From positions 176,537-240,536 of the forward strand of contig JABZFP010000029.1 in the NCBI GenBank assembly GCA_014237395.1: a DNA stretch of 64,000 nt, read 5' to 3'. How positions within the stretch are numbered: position 1 is the first letter of the stretch; the number at the start of each line of letters is the position of its first letter. Shown piece after piece: positions 27,737-37,387 of this stretch. Below the pieces are notes generated by a model. That model searched no databases, had not been told where the DNA came from, and worked only from the letters and a program-made list of their open reading frames with translations. The DNA comes from Desulfobacteraceae bacterium (lineage in GTDB: Bacteria > Desulfobacterota > Desulfobacteria > Desulfobacterales > UBA5852). The position numbers were made by a program, and so were the translations under genes.

Positions 27737-27756
27737 GTTATATATAAACATATAAC
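27737..27756. promoter_or_regulatory. Palindromic activator site (UAS candidate)
   Basis: GTTATAT (27737-27743) and ATATAAC (27750-27756) form a perfect inverted repeat with a 6-base spacer, about 100-120 bp upstream of the sigma-54 promoter at 27857 and 20 bp from the activator start. Position and symmetry fit an enhancer for the adjacent activator. Confidence 0.55.
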
Positions 27757-27856
27757 GTTTAAATAACAACATTTTTATCTGGTTGGTTTTTGCGTTTTCA
27801 TGCTGTCAATTTTTATTTGGCATGAATTCCGATGGTTGAGGGTATGGCCGAAACCA

Positions 27857-27872
27857 TGGCACATATATTGGA
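27857..27872 (+). promoter_or_regulatory. Sigma-54 -24/-12 promoter of the lipoprotein gene
   Basis: TGGCACATATATTGGA against TGGCACG-N4-TTGCA: perfect -24 half, correct spacing, -12 GG in place of GC. Transcription would start some 25 bases before the ATG at 27908. Confidence 0.65.
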
Positions 27873-27907
27873 TACTCAGAATGCCAGACCATGCCGTGAG
27901 GAAAGAA

Positions 27908-28204
27908 ATGAAACGTGTAATGCTACTTATTTTTATTGCGATGTGTTTTGTGATGACGGGTTGCGGCACCATGGCCCATATCATGCAATCCACTTTCATT
28001 ACACAGCCCGATCATGGCGTCTTGGGAAATACAACCGACGAAGTTCAATCGATTGGTTTTCGGGTCTACAACAGCAATCCATATGCCGTTCATCTGGAGA
28101 TTGAGGAATCCGATCCAAATCAAGAATTGGACCCTCTTAACGGGGATGGCGGGGCGTCTTTGAATGCCTATGCCGCCTGTCTGACACTGAAGGTCATTTT
28201 TTAA
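27908..28204 (+). CDS. Small lipoprotein under sigma-54 control
   Basis: 98 residues. Lipoprotein signal peptide with lipobox MTGC (Cys19), then a short beta-rich mature part (IGFRVYNSNPYAVHLEIEES). No family recognised. Start set by AGGAAAGAA before ATG 27908. Probably outer-membrane or periplasm anchored. Controlled, by inference, by the divergent activator. Confidence 0.75.
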   Translation: MKRVMLLIFIAMCFVMTGCGTMAHIMQSTFITQPDHGVLGNTTDEVQSIGFRVYNSNPYAVHLEIEESDPNQELDPLNGDGGASLNAYAACLTLKVIF

Positions 28205-28420
28205 GCCGAACCCTGTGTCAAAATGACCTTCCCTCCAAGTGCCCCCCATCCCCGGCTCCTCCAGCTGGAATTGCTGACACCCCAACAGGATGCCGCTGGC
28301 CTCCTCCCACCCGCGATTGCCACCATTCCCGATAAAGAGCTTTGATCGTCGTCCGCTATTAGGGTATAGGGTAGAGACTGGTTTCGATCCTCTGAATCAA
28401 CGGATGACGCTCAAAACCCC

Positions 28421-31400
28421 ATGACGTTTTTCCCAATCAAAAACCGCACCTGGAAAATTATCGCCGGCAGCGCCGCAGGGGTCCTGATTCTTGTTGCGGT
28501 ATTGCTGTTCGCCGCCCCGCCGCTCATTGAACGACAATTAAACCGCCAGGACTTTGGCGCTATCTTTCAGGAAAAGACCGGGGGAACGTTTACCAGTGGC
28601 AAATTTCGCGTCCGGCTCCTGCCGGCCCCCCACGTGATTGTCCCGGATGGCCGCATTGATATCCCCGAGCGAATGGGCGGCCTCTGGCGCACCGCGCATG
28701 TTTATCCCGCCTTGTCAGCCCTTTTGAAAGGAAGGCTGCAGGTCGGCACCATCATCCTTCAGGAGCCCGAACTTGCACTATCGCTCTCGCCATCGGCGCA
28801 CCACGATCCGGCCAAACCGTCACCGGCGATTTCGGCCGAAACCCTGGCACATGACCTTCAAAAGGTCTTGAGCCAAATGGCCGCCGTCCTGCCGGATGCC
28901 GCAATTGCCATCCGAGGTGGGATTTGCCGCACCAGCGGAATTATCCCGGCGCCGATTCATTTGGAGGGCGTCGATCTTGAGCTTCAATTACCTCCGGACA
29001 GCATGCATATCGATTTGCGCTGCCGCTCGAATTGGTGGGCGTCCCTTCACCTGTCGGGAACGCTGCAACCTGAAACCCTCAAAGGGCAACTCCAACTTGC
29101 CCTTGACCAATTCAACCCCCAAGCCATCGAACATTTATTTCCCCCTATGGCCTTGCAGTGGGACATCAGCACCGTCAATATCAAGACCACCATGAACCTG
29201 ACGGGCGTTGAACACGTCAATGGCACCATTCAAGCCTACATCCCGGCGCTCCTGCTCCGAAACGGAGCAAATGGTGTTCCGGTAAAAAATATCCGGCTGA
29301 AAACCCAGCTCGCCTATGCCGCCGGCGGCCTCCGGATCGATCTGGAAAATATGCAGGCCGAACAGCCGTCTTTGTCCCTGCGCGGTCAGGCCACGATCAA
29401 CCCCAAAACCCCCCTGTTCGAAATCGAACTGACAGGCCGGCACCTCACCATTGGCCCACTGCGCAAAGCCGCCATGATCCTGGCCGGCGACGATGAAATC
29501 GTTGCCGGCATCTTCGATGTTCTGCGGGATGGTAAAGTGCCATGGATCCGATACAACACGCGGGGCGCGCGCGCCGAAGACATGGGGGTTTTCCGCAACA
29601 TGCGCATCAAGGGCACGGTTGAAAACGGACGGCTGTTTATCCCGGGGGCCGAACTTGACCTGACGAACGTCCATGGGTCAGCCGACATCGCGGAAGGGAT
29701 TTTGGAAGGCACCAACCTGCGGGCCGCCTACGGCCAGACAAAGGGATCAGACGGCCGACTCTGGTTGGATCTCGATCAGGACGACGACGTACCGTTTTTC
29801 CTGGAAATCGATGTTGATGCCGATCTGGCGCCGCTGCCGGCCCTGCTGCAGCAATGGGTGGACGATCGCACCTTTAAGGAAGAAATGGGGCGTATCCGCG
29901 ATGTGGACGGAAGCGCCGAAGGGGTGCTCGTTATAGACGGACGTAAAAGCACGCTGGATGTTACCGTGGATGTCTCCCACTGCCGTTTCGATGCCACCTA
30001 CGATCGTTTGCCATCCAGATTGTCGGTTGCGGAGGGTATGGTCCAGTATACGAACGACCGGATCCAGATCATTCAGATGAATGGCAACCTCGACACGACG
30101 CATATCACCGGGTTGACGGCGCACGTCGCTTTCGGCGACACCGCCCTCATCCGGGTCGACAATGCCGCCGCCCGTATCGACATCAACCAGATCAGCCCCT
30201 GGCTGGCATCTAATGACATGCTAGACGCCCTGCCTTTTTCATTTCAATCCAAAGACGGCTGGCTCAAATTAAGCCGGCTGGAGATGGAAGGCCCCTTGAT
30301 GAATCCCGCCCAATGGGCCTTTACCACCCAGGGCACCGTAAGCCGCCTGGGAATTATTTCTCCAGACCTGCCAGGACCGGCCGAAATCGAATCCGCCCGG
30401 TTTACCGCCAGCGCCGACAAGCTTGACATAGCCGAAGCCCGCCTTCTGATGGCCGACGCCGACCTATCGGTAAATGAAACCCGCCTTCTTTTTAAAGACG
30501 ACAAACCCGTGGCCGCGGCAATGACCGTCAACGGCACCCTGGGGCCGGTGTCCGAAAAATGGGCCAGCGACCGCATCGATCTGGGAAGCCCCTGGCGGTT
30601 AAAAGCACCCGTAACACTGTCGGATACCACCCTGACCTGGGCCCTGGATGGTGAAAACACCTTCCTCGGCGACATGACCACCGGCGGCGGAACGAAGCTG
30701 TCGCTGGACATGAAAATGGAAGGCACGCAACTGCGGCACCAGGCCCTGGTCGTCGATGACCAGGATTCGCACGCCGAACTGCAGATATCCTTCGCGCCCG
30801 ATCATCTGGACATCGATTTCAGTGGCCGCATCCACAGTGCCACCTTAGAGCGAATGATGCAGGAAAATCGCTATGCCAAGGGAAGAATGGAAGGCCAATT
30901 CAAGGCGCGCATCTACCCGACCGATCCCGGCCGCTCCACCGCATCGGGAGCGCTCCAAGCCTATAACATATACCAGCCGTTGCGAATGGCGCACACGCTC
31001 CACATTGACGAGCTGTCCCTCAAGGCTCAGGACAACAAGGTCCTGCTTGAACCGGCGGTGCTGGTGGTCGACAATCAAACCCACCGGGTCACAGGCTCGA
31101 TCGACATCGAAGAGGATGGCTATGTTCTCGACTTGGTGCATACCGCAACAAATTTTTCGCTGTCCCCGCCCGAAGCGCCCTCATCAGGCAAGCCGCCTGC
31201 GACACCGGATGCATTTTCAATATGGGATTTACCCCTGCGCGGCCGCATCGTTTCACGACTCGATGCGTTTTCGCTCGGCAAACTACAATGGGCGCCATTT
31301 AATGCCACCGTCCAGATCGAGCCCCGAAATTGGCATTATCGCATTGAAGATGCCGCCTTGTGCGGGCTATCCACGACCGGTGACATCCGGATCACCCCGG

Positions 31401-32065
31401 ACAGGATGTCGATCAAGCTGCAGCCTGAAGCGACGGATAAAAAACTCGACCCCACCATGGCCTGCCTGCTGGAAAAACCCAACCTGATTGACGGACAGTT
31501 CGATTTGGCAGGCCATCTGGAAACCCAGGGCGCCCCCGACCAGTTGTCCCGCTTCATCGACGGCCAGATGGAATTGACTGCCAAAGAGGGAAGGATTTAC
31601 CGCTTTCACCTATTGAGCAAGACCTTGGCCGTCGTCAACGTTACGGAACTATTCCGAGGCAAGGTGCCGGACCTGATGGAAGGGGGGCTGGCCTATAATC
31701 AAATCAATATCAGCGTGGATATCGCCGACAGCCTGCTCACCATCAAGGAGGCCGTCATCGACGGTGCTTCAGCCAATATTGCCGGCCAGGGCACCGTCAA
31801 CCTGGTAACCGGGGAGACCGATATGATCATTCTGGTCGCGCCCTTCAAAACGGTGGACGCGCTTGTAAGGTACACACCGATTATCAACGACTGGCTGGGC
31901 GGCACTCTGGTATCCATTCCGGTGCGGGTTACCGGTGCATTTGCCGACCCCACCGTCACCCCGCTCTCGCCGACGGCCGTTGGCAGCAGTTTGATGAATT
32001 TGATGAAGCGCACGGTCAATCTTCCCATAAAAATTGTTGAACCCCTGTGGAAAAAGGATCCATAG
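28421..32065 (+). CDS. Giant AsmA-like / DUF3971-type envelope protein
   Basis: 1214 residues. One N-terminal membrane anchor (about 11-33: IIAGSAAGVLILVAVLLFAA), then a long beta-strand repeat region and an AsmA-like C-terminal domain (about 1010-1195: LIDGQFDLAGHLETQG; VTELFRGKVPDLMEGGLAYN; GQGTVNLVTGETDMIILVAP). AsmA/TamB/YhdP proteins bridge the envelope and are implicated in phospholipid transport to the outer membrane. Ribosome site weak. Confidence 0.8.
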   Translation: MTFFPIKNRTWKIIAGSAAGVLILVAVLLFAAPPLIERQLNRQDFGAIFQEKTGGTFTSGKFRVRLLPAPHVIVPDGRIDIPERMGGLWRTAHVYPALSALLKGRLQVGTIILQEPELALSLSPSAHHDPAKPSPAISAETLAHDLQKVLSQMAAVLPDAAIAIRGGICRTSGIIPAPIHLEGVDLELQLPPDSMHIDLRCRSNWWASLHLSGTLQPETLKGQLQLALDQFNPQAIEHLFPPMALQWDISTVNIKTTMNLTGVEHVNGTIQAYIPALLLRNGANGVPVKNIRLKTQLAYAAGGLRIDLENMQAEQPSLSLRGQATINPKTPLFEIELTGRHLTIGPLRKAAMILAGDDEIVAGIFDVLRDGKVPWIRYNTRGARAEDMGVFRNMRIKGTVENGRLFIPGAELDLTNVHGSADIAEGILEGTNLRAAYGQTKGSDGRLWLDLDQDDDVPFFLEIDVDADLAPLPALLQQWVDDRTFKEEMGRIRDVDGSAEGVLVIDGRKSTLDVTVDVSHCRFDATYDRLPSRLSVAEGMVQYTNDRIQIIQMNGNLDTTHITGLTAHVAFGDTALIRVDNAAARIDINQISPWLASNDMLDALPFSFQSKDGWLKLSRLEMEGPLMNPAQWAFTTQGTVSRLGIISPDLPGPAEIESARFTASADKLDIAEARLLMADADLSVNETRLLFKDDKPVAAAMTVNGTLGPVSEKWASDRIDLGSPWRLKAPVTLSDTTLTWALDGENTFLGDMTTGGGTKLSLDMKMEGTQLRHQALVVDDQDSHAELQISFAPDHLDIDFSGRIHSATLERMMQENRYAKGRMEGQFKARIYPTDPGRSTASGALQAYNIYQPLRMAHTLHIDELSLKAQDNKVLLEPAVLVVDNQTHRVTGSIDIEEDGYVLDLVHTATNFSLSPPEAPSSGKPPATPDAFSIWDLPLRGRIVSRLDAFSLGKLQWAPFNATVQIEPRNWHYRIEDAALCGLSTTGDIRITPDRMSIKLQPEATDKKLDPTMACLLEKPNLIDGQFDLAGHLETQGAPDQLSRFIDGQMELTAKEGRIYRFHLLSKTLAVVNVTELFRGKVPDLMEGGLAYNQINISVDIADSLLTIKEAVIDGASANIAGQGTVNLVTGETDMIILVAPFKTVDALVRYTPIINDWLGGTLVSIPVRVTGAFADPTVTPLSPTAVGSSLMNLMKRTVNLPIKIVEPLWKKDP

Positions 32066-32186
32066 CAAACCATTCCAGAGTCCACTGCAATGGAGTATTG
32101 AAGTTCCGCTTGATTTATGGTTTTAATAGGCGGTTTTTAACGGCGGTGCGATGGCAAACCGCTCGTGCACCGACCGGGGAGGAACG

Positions 32187-32837
32187 ATGGGGATCAAAGA
32201 GCGCAAAAAGCGCGAAAGAGAAATGCGGCGACAGCAAATCATGGTGGCCGCCAAACGCGTGTTCATCCAGAAAGGCTACGAAAAAAGCACGGTGGAAGAT
32301 ATCGCCAGGGAAGCGGAACTCAGCCCTGGAACGCTGTATCTCTATTTCAAAAGTAAAGATGAACTGTACGCCTCACTTTGTCTGCGCGTCTTGCGGTTTA
32401 TCAATGTCAAAGTCGATCATGTCATCAGCGAAGAAACCACCGGCTACGAAGAAAAACAGCTCGGGCTTCTGAATGCCATGAAAGACGTTTACGCATATGA
32501 CCCCTTGATCCTCAACAACATGTTTCATCTACAGTCCAGTGACACCCTGAAAACCCTGTCACCGGATTTACTGGAAGAAATCAATGTACTGTCGCGCAAA
32601 GCCCTGCAATCCATGGCCGGCATGTTCAGACAAGGGGTCAAAGCCGGTCGCATTATCGACCGCAACCCACTGGCCCTGGCCGATATTCTCTGGGCGCTCT
32701 TCTCAGGCATTGTTTTATGGGAAGAAAGCAAAAAAATGATCAGTGCGGATCGCAGTCATCTGGAAAAAACATTTGAGGTGGCCTTCGATATCTTCGGCCG
32801 GGGGCTTCGTAAAACAGCACACGAAAACAGTCCTTGA
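32187..32837 (+). CDS. TetR-family regulator
   Basis: 216 residues from ATG 32187 (GGAGG four bases before). Helix-turn-helix 12-58 (KSTVEDIAREAELSPGTLYL). The N-terminal MGIKERKKREREMRRQQI closely parallels the TetR protein at 18775-19473, suggesting paralogues. Sits among envelope genes; target unknown. Confidence 0.87.
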   Translation: MGIKERKKREREMRRQQIMVAAKRVFIQKGYEKSTVEDIAREAELSPGTLYLYFKSKDELYASLCLRVLRFINVKVDHVISEETTGYEEKQLGLLNAMKDVYAYDPLILNNMFHLQSSDTLKTLSPDLLEEINVLSRKALQSMAGMFRQGVKAGRIIDRNPLALADILWALFSGIVLWEESKKMISADRSHLEKTFEVAFDIFGRGLRKTAHENSP

Positions 32838-32871
32838 TGTGACGCGATTCATACGGCAACGGTGAACACCT

Positions 32872-33810
32872 TTGACGAAGCATCGCAGCCAGACACGTTA
32901 CCCTGCAGAAAGACCGTGGCGGCCCGCGGCGTTGCTGTTGCTCATCATCCTACTGCCAGGGTGTGCCCGCAGCACACCTCCGAAAACCGACAACATTCTT
33001 GCAAGTGGTGCTATTACAGCACTTTCCGAACCGGTGGACCTGACGTACCGGCCGTGCCGGCTGGATTTTTTTCATATCACCCGCTTCGAGGAAACCGACA
33101 ACGCCGTTTCTGCCGAAGCGGGGAACGCGCCTGCAAAGGGATACAATCGGGTGGCCCGTGGAACGATTGAGGCCACACCGTCCACCTCCGGGCTTAACTG
33201 GCGCCTGGATGTAACCCGCATGGAGGTCAACGGCAACCAGACCAGCCATCGGCAAGCTTCATTGACCACCGGGCAGTTCGCAACCGATCACCGTGGCCAA
33301 AAAAGCCAATGGCAAATCAGTCTGCCGGCCTATGAAGATACGGGTGCCAGCCGTTTTTTTTCCCCCGCACGTTTGGCGGGTTTGAAAGATGACACCCGGG
33401 CACTGGCCGATGATCTCGTACCCTACCGGTTTACGGGCCCGGTCCGGACCGGTGACCGGCTATTACGAATAAAGGCGCATGCCTTGCCCCAATTATTTCA
33501 GCGCATGGGCATCAATGGGCGGCCCCAGGATCTTATGCCGCAACTGGACGAACTGGTTCTTGCGGTCGAAGGGTGGCGGCCATATCAGGGGCGGCGGATA
33601 CTGATGGCCAGCGGGGAGCACCAGATAGAATTCGATACCGACCGCCCCCCTCAGCACCACCGTCTGGAAATGGTGGCGGTTTATACCATCGATGAGGCGA
33701 CATCCTGTCCCGTAACCGGGTTTTTGCATCTGGACCTGCAGACGACCTATTTGTCCTACACGCGCCATGCGATTTTAAGACAAGAATGGGGTTATCAAAA
33801 CGTGAAGTAG
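32872..33810 (+). CDS. Predicted lipoprotein of unknown function
   Basis: 312 residues. Basic N-terminus, hydrophobic stretch and lipobox (LLLLIILLPGC, Cys32), then a globular part with a single further Cys pair. No family recognised. The start is TTG 32872, as no ATG fits; the ribosome site is weak, so the true start may be slightly different. Reading continues without break to 33810, 25 bp before the LysM gene. Confidence 0.7.
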   Translation: MTKHRSQTRYPAERPWRPAALLLLIILLPGCARSTPPKTDNILASGAITALSEPVDLTYRPCRLDFFHITRFEETDNAVSAEAGNAPAKGYNRVARGTIEATPSTSGLNWRLDVTRMEVNGNQTSHRQASLTTGQFATDHRGQKSQWQISLPAYEDTGASRFFSPARLAGLKDDTRALADDLVPYRFTGPVRTGDRLLRIKAHALPQLFQRMGINGRPQDLMPQLDELVLAVEGWRPYQGRRILMASGEHQIEFDTDRPPQHHRLEMVAVYTIDEATSCPVTGFLHLDLQTTYLSYTRHAILRQEWGYQNVK

Positions 33811-33835
33811 TGTTCATCCACCAAGGAGGTAAAGA

Positions 33836-34441
33836 ATGGGTATGACATTCAAGCAGGGCGATTCGGAAGAAGCTTACGAAGACTATGACGCATATGCTGC
33901 CCTCAATCGCCAAAGTCTTCTCCGCAAACCATTTGTTCCCTATGTCGCCGCCGGTGTCGTCGCGCTCGTGGTCATTCTCGGATTTACAATGTTCGGAACG
34001 AGCGCCAAGGACAGCGCCTTGGCCGAAGAAGTCGCGCTTCTGGCAAAACATCTGGATGACATTGAATTTCGGCTGGGCAACCTTGAGCAGGCCAACGCCG
34101 GTGAGGAAAGTCTCGCAACGCTGCGGGAAAACCACGAAAACCTCAGCCGCCAATTCCAGGCCTTGGAAGCCAAGCTGGGCCAGAGCCTGAACCAGATCAA
34201 CGGCAAGCTGGCGTCCCTTGAAAAAAGTGCGCAACCCGCTGCTAAAGCGACTGCAGCCCCGCCCGCTAAAAAGAAAGCCAAAGCCGCACCCGCCAAAATC
34301 CATGTCGTCAAGGCCGGTGAAACCCTTTACCAAATCAGCCGCCAATATGGATTGACGGTCGACCAACTCAAGAAAATCAATAAAATGGGCACCGATGTAA
34401 CGATTCGACCCGGCCAGGAGCTTAACGTGAGCGCACCTTGA
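33836..34441 (+). CDS. Membrane-anchored LysM protein
   Basis: 201 residues, AAGGAGG upstream. Cytoplasmic N-terminus, span at about 37-56 (YVAAGVVALVVILGFTMFG), coiled coil 60-130 (LAKHLDDIEFRLGNLEQA), Ala/Lys/Pro linker, and a C-terminal LysM domain (HVVKAGETLYQISRQYGLTV, then INKMGTDVTIRPGQELNV). Binds peptidoglycan in the periplasm. Confidence 0.85.
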   Translation: MGMTFKQGDSEEAYEDYDAYAALNRQSLLRKPFVPYVAAGVVALVVILGFTMFGTSAKDSALAEEVALLAKHLDDIEFRLGNLEQANAGEESLATLRENHENLSRQFQALEAKLGQSLNQINGKLASLEKSAQPAAKATAAPPAKKKAKAAPAKIHVVKAGETLYQISRQYGLTVDQLKKINKMGTDVTIRPGQELNVSAP

Positions 34442-34657
34442 AAACCGGACCCGCTGATATTCTGCAGCGGCTTCGGCTTGGGCCGTCTGACAGACCGGCT
34501 TGATTCAGCGGCGTTTGCCAGGGCGGCCTGATCCTTCGGCTGAAACGACGCACACGACGTCGCCCCCCCTGTTGGACCCCGCACCACTCGGTCGCGACAG
34601 AGGGCATCCGCCGGGGCCATTACCCATCAGGGACCCGTCTGACCAGAAAGAACGCGA

Positions 34658-35266
34658 ATGAATGCGATTGTTGACATCTGCCTCGACACCACCGCCATTC
34701 TGACCATCGTTTGCGGTGCCGCCGGTTTGATCTTTTCCTTGAGCCTGATTTTTTTTCCGGAGCGGATGCGGGCGATCGACGCATTCCTCAGCCGCACTTA
34801 CCATCTCAAGGAACGCCTGGCCTATTTTGACCAAACCATTCGCAACGAGTTGTTCATCTACAGACACCCGATAGGTTGTGGGTGTTGTTTCATAATCGGA
34901 TCGGTGGTGACGCTGATTTTCCTGTTCACCCAAATGGATGTCGTGCGCCTGCTGGGTGTCCTGCAGATTCAAGACACCCAACGCCTGCTGTGGGAGATGG
35001 TGTTGGAAGGGCTGGTCATAGCAGGAAAGCTCGCCGGTGCGATCGGGGTCGTCATCGGCCTATTTCTGATCATCGCCCCCGGCCGCCTGCAGCGTATCGA
35101 AAATCGATTGAATTCATGGGTTGCCACTCAGCCGCTGGTGGATCGGCTGGATGTATTCAACCACGTCGTCAATGTGTTTTCCTTTCGCCATCCCATCCTG
35201 ATCGGATCGATCGGGGTCCTGCTGTCCATCGTCTTGATCGCGCTGTCGATTTCAAGCTTTTTCTGA
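34658..35266 (+). CDS. Four-span membrane protein with internal duplication
   Basis: 202 residues. Hydrophobic segments near 10-32, 73-92, 118-142 and 178-200. The two halves resemble each other: FPERMRAIDAFLSRTYHLKE aligns with APGRLQRIENRLNSWVATQP, and FIYRHPIG with FSFRHPIL, each followed by a span. So it is an internal repeat of span-amphipathic segment-RHPI-span. Function unknown. Confidence 0.7.
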   Translation: MNAIVDICLDTTAILTIVCGAAGLIFSLSLIFFPERMRAIDAFLSRTYHLKERLAYFDQTIRNELFIYRHPIGCGCCFIIGSVVTLIFLFTQMDVVRLLGVLQIQDTQRLLWEMVLEGLVIAGKLAGAIGVVIGLFLIIAPGRLQRIENRLNSWVATQPLVDRLDVFNHVVNVFSFRHPILIGSIGVLLSIVLIALSISSFF

Positions 35267-35286
35267 ACCATCCCAAAGCGCAAAAC

Positions 35287-36195
35287 TCAGTGCGCATGGT
35301 TTCGCAGCCGCCCCCTGTATTGACTGAGATAAATCCCGATGAAAACCAAGCCCGACGCGACATACTGAAAAAAAGAAAACCGTTCACCCAGGATTAAAGC
35401 GCCCAGCAAAACGGTAAACACCGGGACCAGATTGAAGAAGACGGATGTCCGGCTGACGGGAATCCGACTGACGCCATAATTATACAACCCATACGCCCCC
35501 AGCGTGACCACCGCGCCAAGGTAAACAATCGCCAGGGCCGGAATCACATCAAACCCCTTCGGACTTGCGGTTGATGGCAGGAATAGAAAAGGAAAGAAAA
35601 ACACGGCCCCCACGAAGGCCTGTACCGCCGTCAGGAAAAAAGGGGAATAACGGGCCGTCAGATGCTTGAGGCTGATTATATACCCGGTGGCGCAAACCAT
35701 GGCCATGAATTCAAAAAAGTTCCCCACCATAGGGTTGGGCGCGTCCATTGACGGTTGACCGGCCATACTCAACCAGCAGGCCCCCACGATCGCCACCGCA
35801 AAACCGACCACTGTCCGAACGGTCAAGATCTCTCCAAGTACCACCCGGGCCCCGACGGCGACCATCAACGGCAGCATGGCGGTAATCATACCGGCCTGCG
35901 ACGCCGTCGTGAGCAGCATCGCCCGGGCTTCAAAAAGGAAGTAGAGGCACGGCTCGCAGAACGCCATAAAGAGAAGCGGGCGAAGATCCTGACGAAGAAA
36001 AGGCATGGCCGATCGGAAGGTCGGAATAAACGGCGCAAAACATATGCTGGCAACGACCATGCGGCCAAAGATGACCACCATGGGATCGTAACCGCGAAAG
36101 GCCAGCTTCAGGGCCACGAACGAGCTGGCCCATAACATCATGGCCAGAACGAGTCCGATGTAAGCCAATACCGGCGATGACCAGCGACGCATCAT
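35287..36195 (-). CDS. EamA/DMT-family transporter
   Basis: 302 residues, about ten spans in two EamA repeats (AMMLWASSFVALKLAFRGYD at the start; LNP-like VFTVLLGALILGERFSFFQY near the end). GGGAGAG precedes the start. Substrate unknown. Convergent with the gene at 34658. Confidence 0.85.
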   Translation of the reverse strand: MMRRWSSPVLAYIGLVLAMMLWASSFVALKLAFRGYDPMVVIFGRMVVASICFAPFIPTFRSAMPFLRQDLRPLLFMAFCEPCLYFLFEARAMLLTTASQAGMITAMLPLMVAVGARVVLGEILTVRTVVGFAVAIVGACWLSMAGQPSMDAPNPMVGNFFEFMAMVCATGYIISLKHLTARYSPFFLTAVQAFVGAVFFFPFLFLPSTASPKGFDVIPALAIVYLGAVVTLGAYGLYNYGVSRIPVSRTSVFFNLVPVFTVLLGALILGERFSFFQYVASGLVFIGIYLSQYRGRLRNHAH

Positions 36196-36343
36196 TTATA
36201 AATCTCTCCCTGAAAGTCCAAGCAATCCTTCCGCCGTTTATCCGAAAAAGGCTTCGGACCACCCAGCGGCCGTCCTCGTTGTCACCACCCAAAAATATCG
36301 TTCGAACCTGGACTTCCCGAAAAGAAGCGCATACATTGCCAAA

Positions 36344-37354
36344 ATGAATCCAGCATCACCATCGCAAAGCGCCGCGCCGGGCAACCTCCCGGCAACCCAC
36401 TGTCTTTTTTATCTGGCGCCGTTGCGGGGTGTTACGGACGTCATCTATCGCCAGACCTACGCCGAACATTTCAGCGGCATCGACCTGGCAGTGGCGCCCT
36501 TTGTCACAACGCATGCCGGACGGCGCATCAAACCCGTCCATGTGCGCGACCTGCAACCCGAAGAAAACCGGAAGATGCCGGTTGTCCCTCAAGTATTAAC
36601 AAAAAGCGCGGAGGATTTTATCACCCTGGCCGATCACCTTTTCGAGATGGGGTACGGCACCCTCAACCTGAACTGCGGATGCCCTTTCCCTCAAGTGGCC
36701 AACAAAGGCCGCGGTTCCGGGCTTCTCTGCGACCCGGACGGATTGGATCGCCTGTTGGACACCGTGCTGTCGCATATCCCCAACCGGCTGTCCGTCAAAA
36801 CGCGTCTGGGGCGCCATGATGCCGCTGAGATCCGCGCGATAATGCCGATCTTCAACCGCTATCCCCTGGAATCCGTCATTGTCCACCCGCGAACCGGCCG
36901 TCAGATGTATGCCGGCACACCGGATCTGACCGCTTTTGAGTGGTGTCTCGCGACTTGTCGTCACCCCGTGATTTACAACGGCGACATCACCGACCTGGCA
37001 GGCTTCCACCAATTGGAACATCGGTTTGAAAGCGCCGCCGGCTGGATGCTGGGCCGGGGGGTATTGGCCAACCCGTTCTTGCCGGGCCTGCTGAAAAACA
37101 GCACGACGATCGATGCGGCCCTGAAAACGGATCGCTTCCGGCAGTTTCACGATGTACTTTTTGAACGCTACCGCATTCGCTTGAGCGGGCCAGGCCATCT
37201 GCTGGACCGCATGAAGGGGCTGTGGAAATATTTCGCGCAGGGATTCCACGGCAGTGAAAACGGCCGCAAGCGCATTCACAAAGCACGCTCCATCGAACAG
37301 TACCGGGCTGCCGTCGCCGTCTTTTTTGACAGCGGCCTGGATTGGATGACGTGA
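36344..37354 (+). CDS. dus: tRNA-dihydrouridine synthase family protein
   Basis: 336 residues. FMN-binding TIM barrel: LAPLRGVTD, NLNCGCPFPQVANKGRGSGL with the catalytic Cys region, VKTRLG, HPRTGRQMYAG, YNGDI, GRGVLANPFL. Sequence blocks depart from DusA/B/C (HPRTGRQ for HGRTxxQ), so it belongs to a divergent Dus branch. It reduces uridine in tRNA. Confidence 0.85.
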   Translation: MNPASPSQSAAPGNLPATHCLFYLAPLRGVTDVIYRQTYAEHFSGIDLAVAPFVTTHAGRRIKPVHVRDLQPEENRKMPVVPQVLTKSAEDFITLADHLFEMGYGTLNLNCGCPFPQVANKGRGSGLLCDPDGLDRLLDTVLSHIPNRLSVKTRLGRHDAAEIRAIMPIFNRYPLESVIVHPRTGRQMYAGTPDLTAFEWCLATCRHPVIYNGDITDLAGFHQLEHRFESAAGWMLGRGVLANPFLPGLLKNSTTIDAALKTDRFRQFHDVLFERYRIRLSGPGHLLDRMKGLWKYFAQGFHGSENGRKRIHKARSIEQYRAAVAVFFDSGLDWMT

Positions 37355-37387
37355 AGTGTGCCAGCCCCGGTGCCGGTTGCTCTGCCA

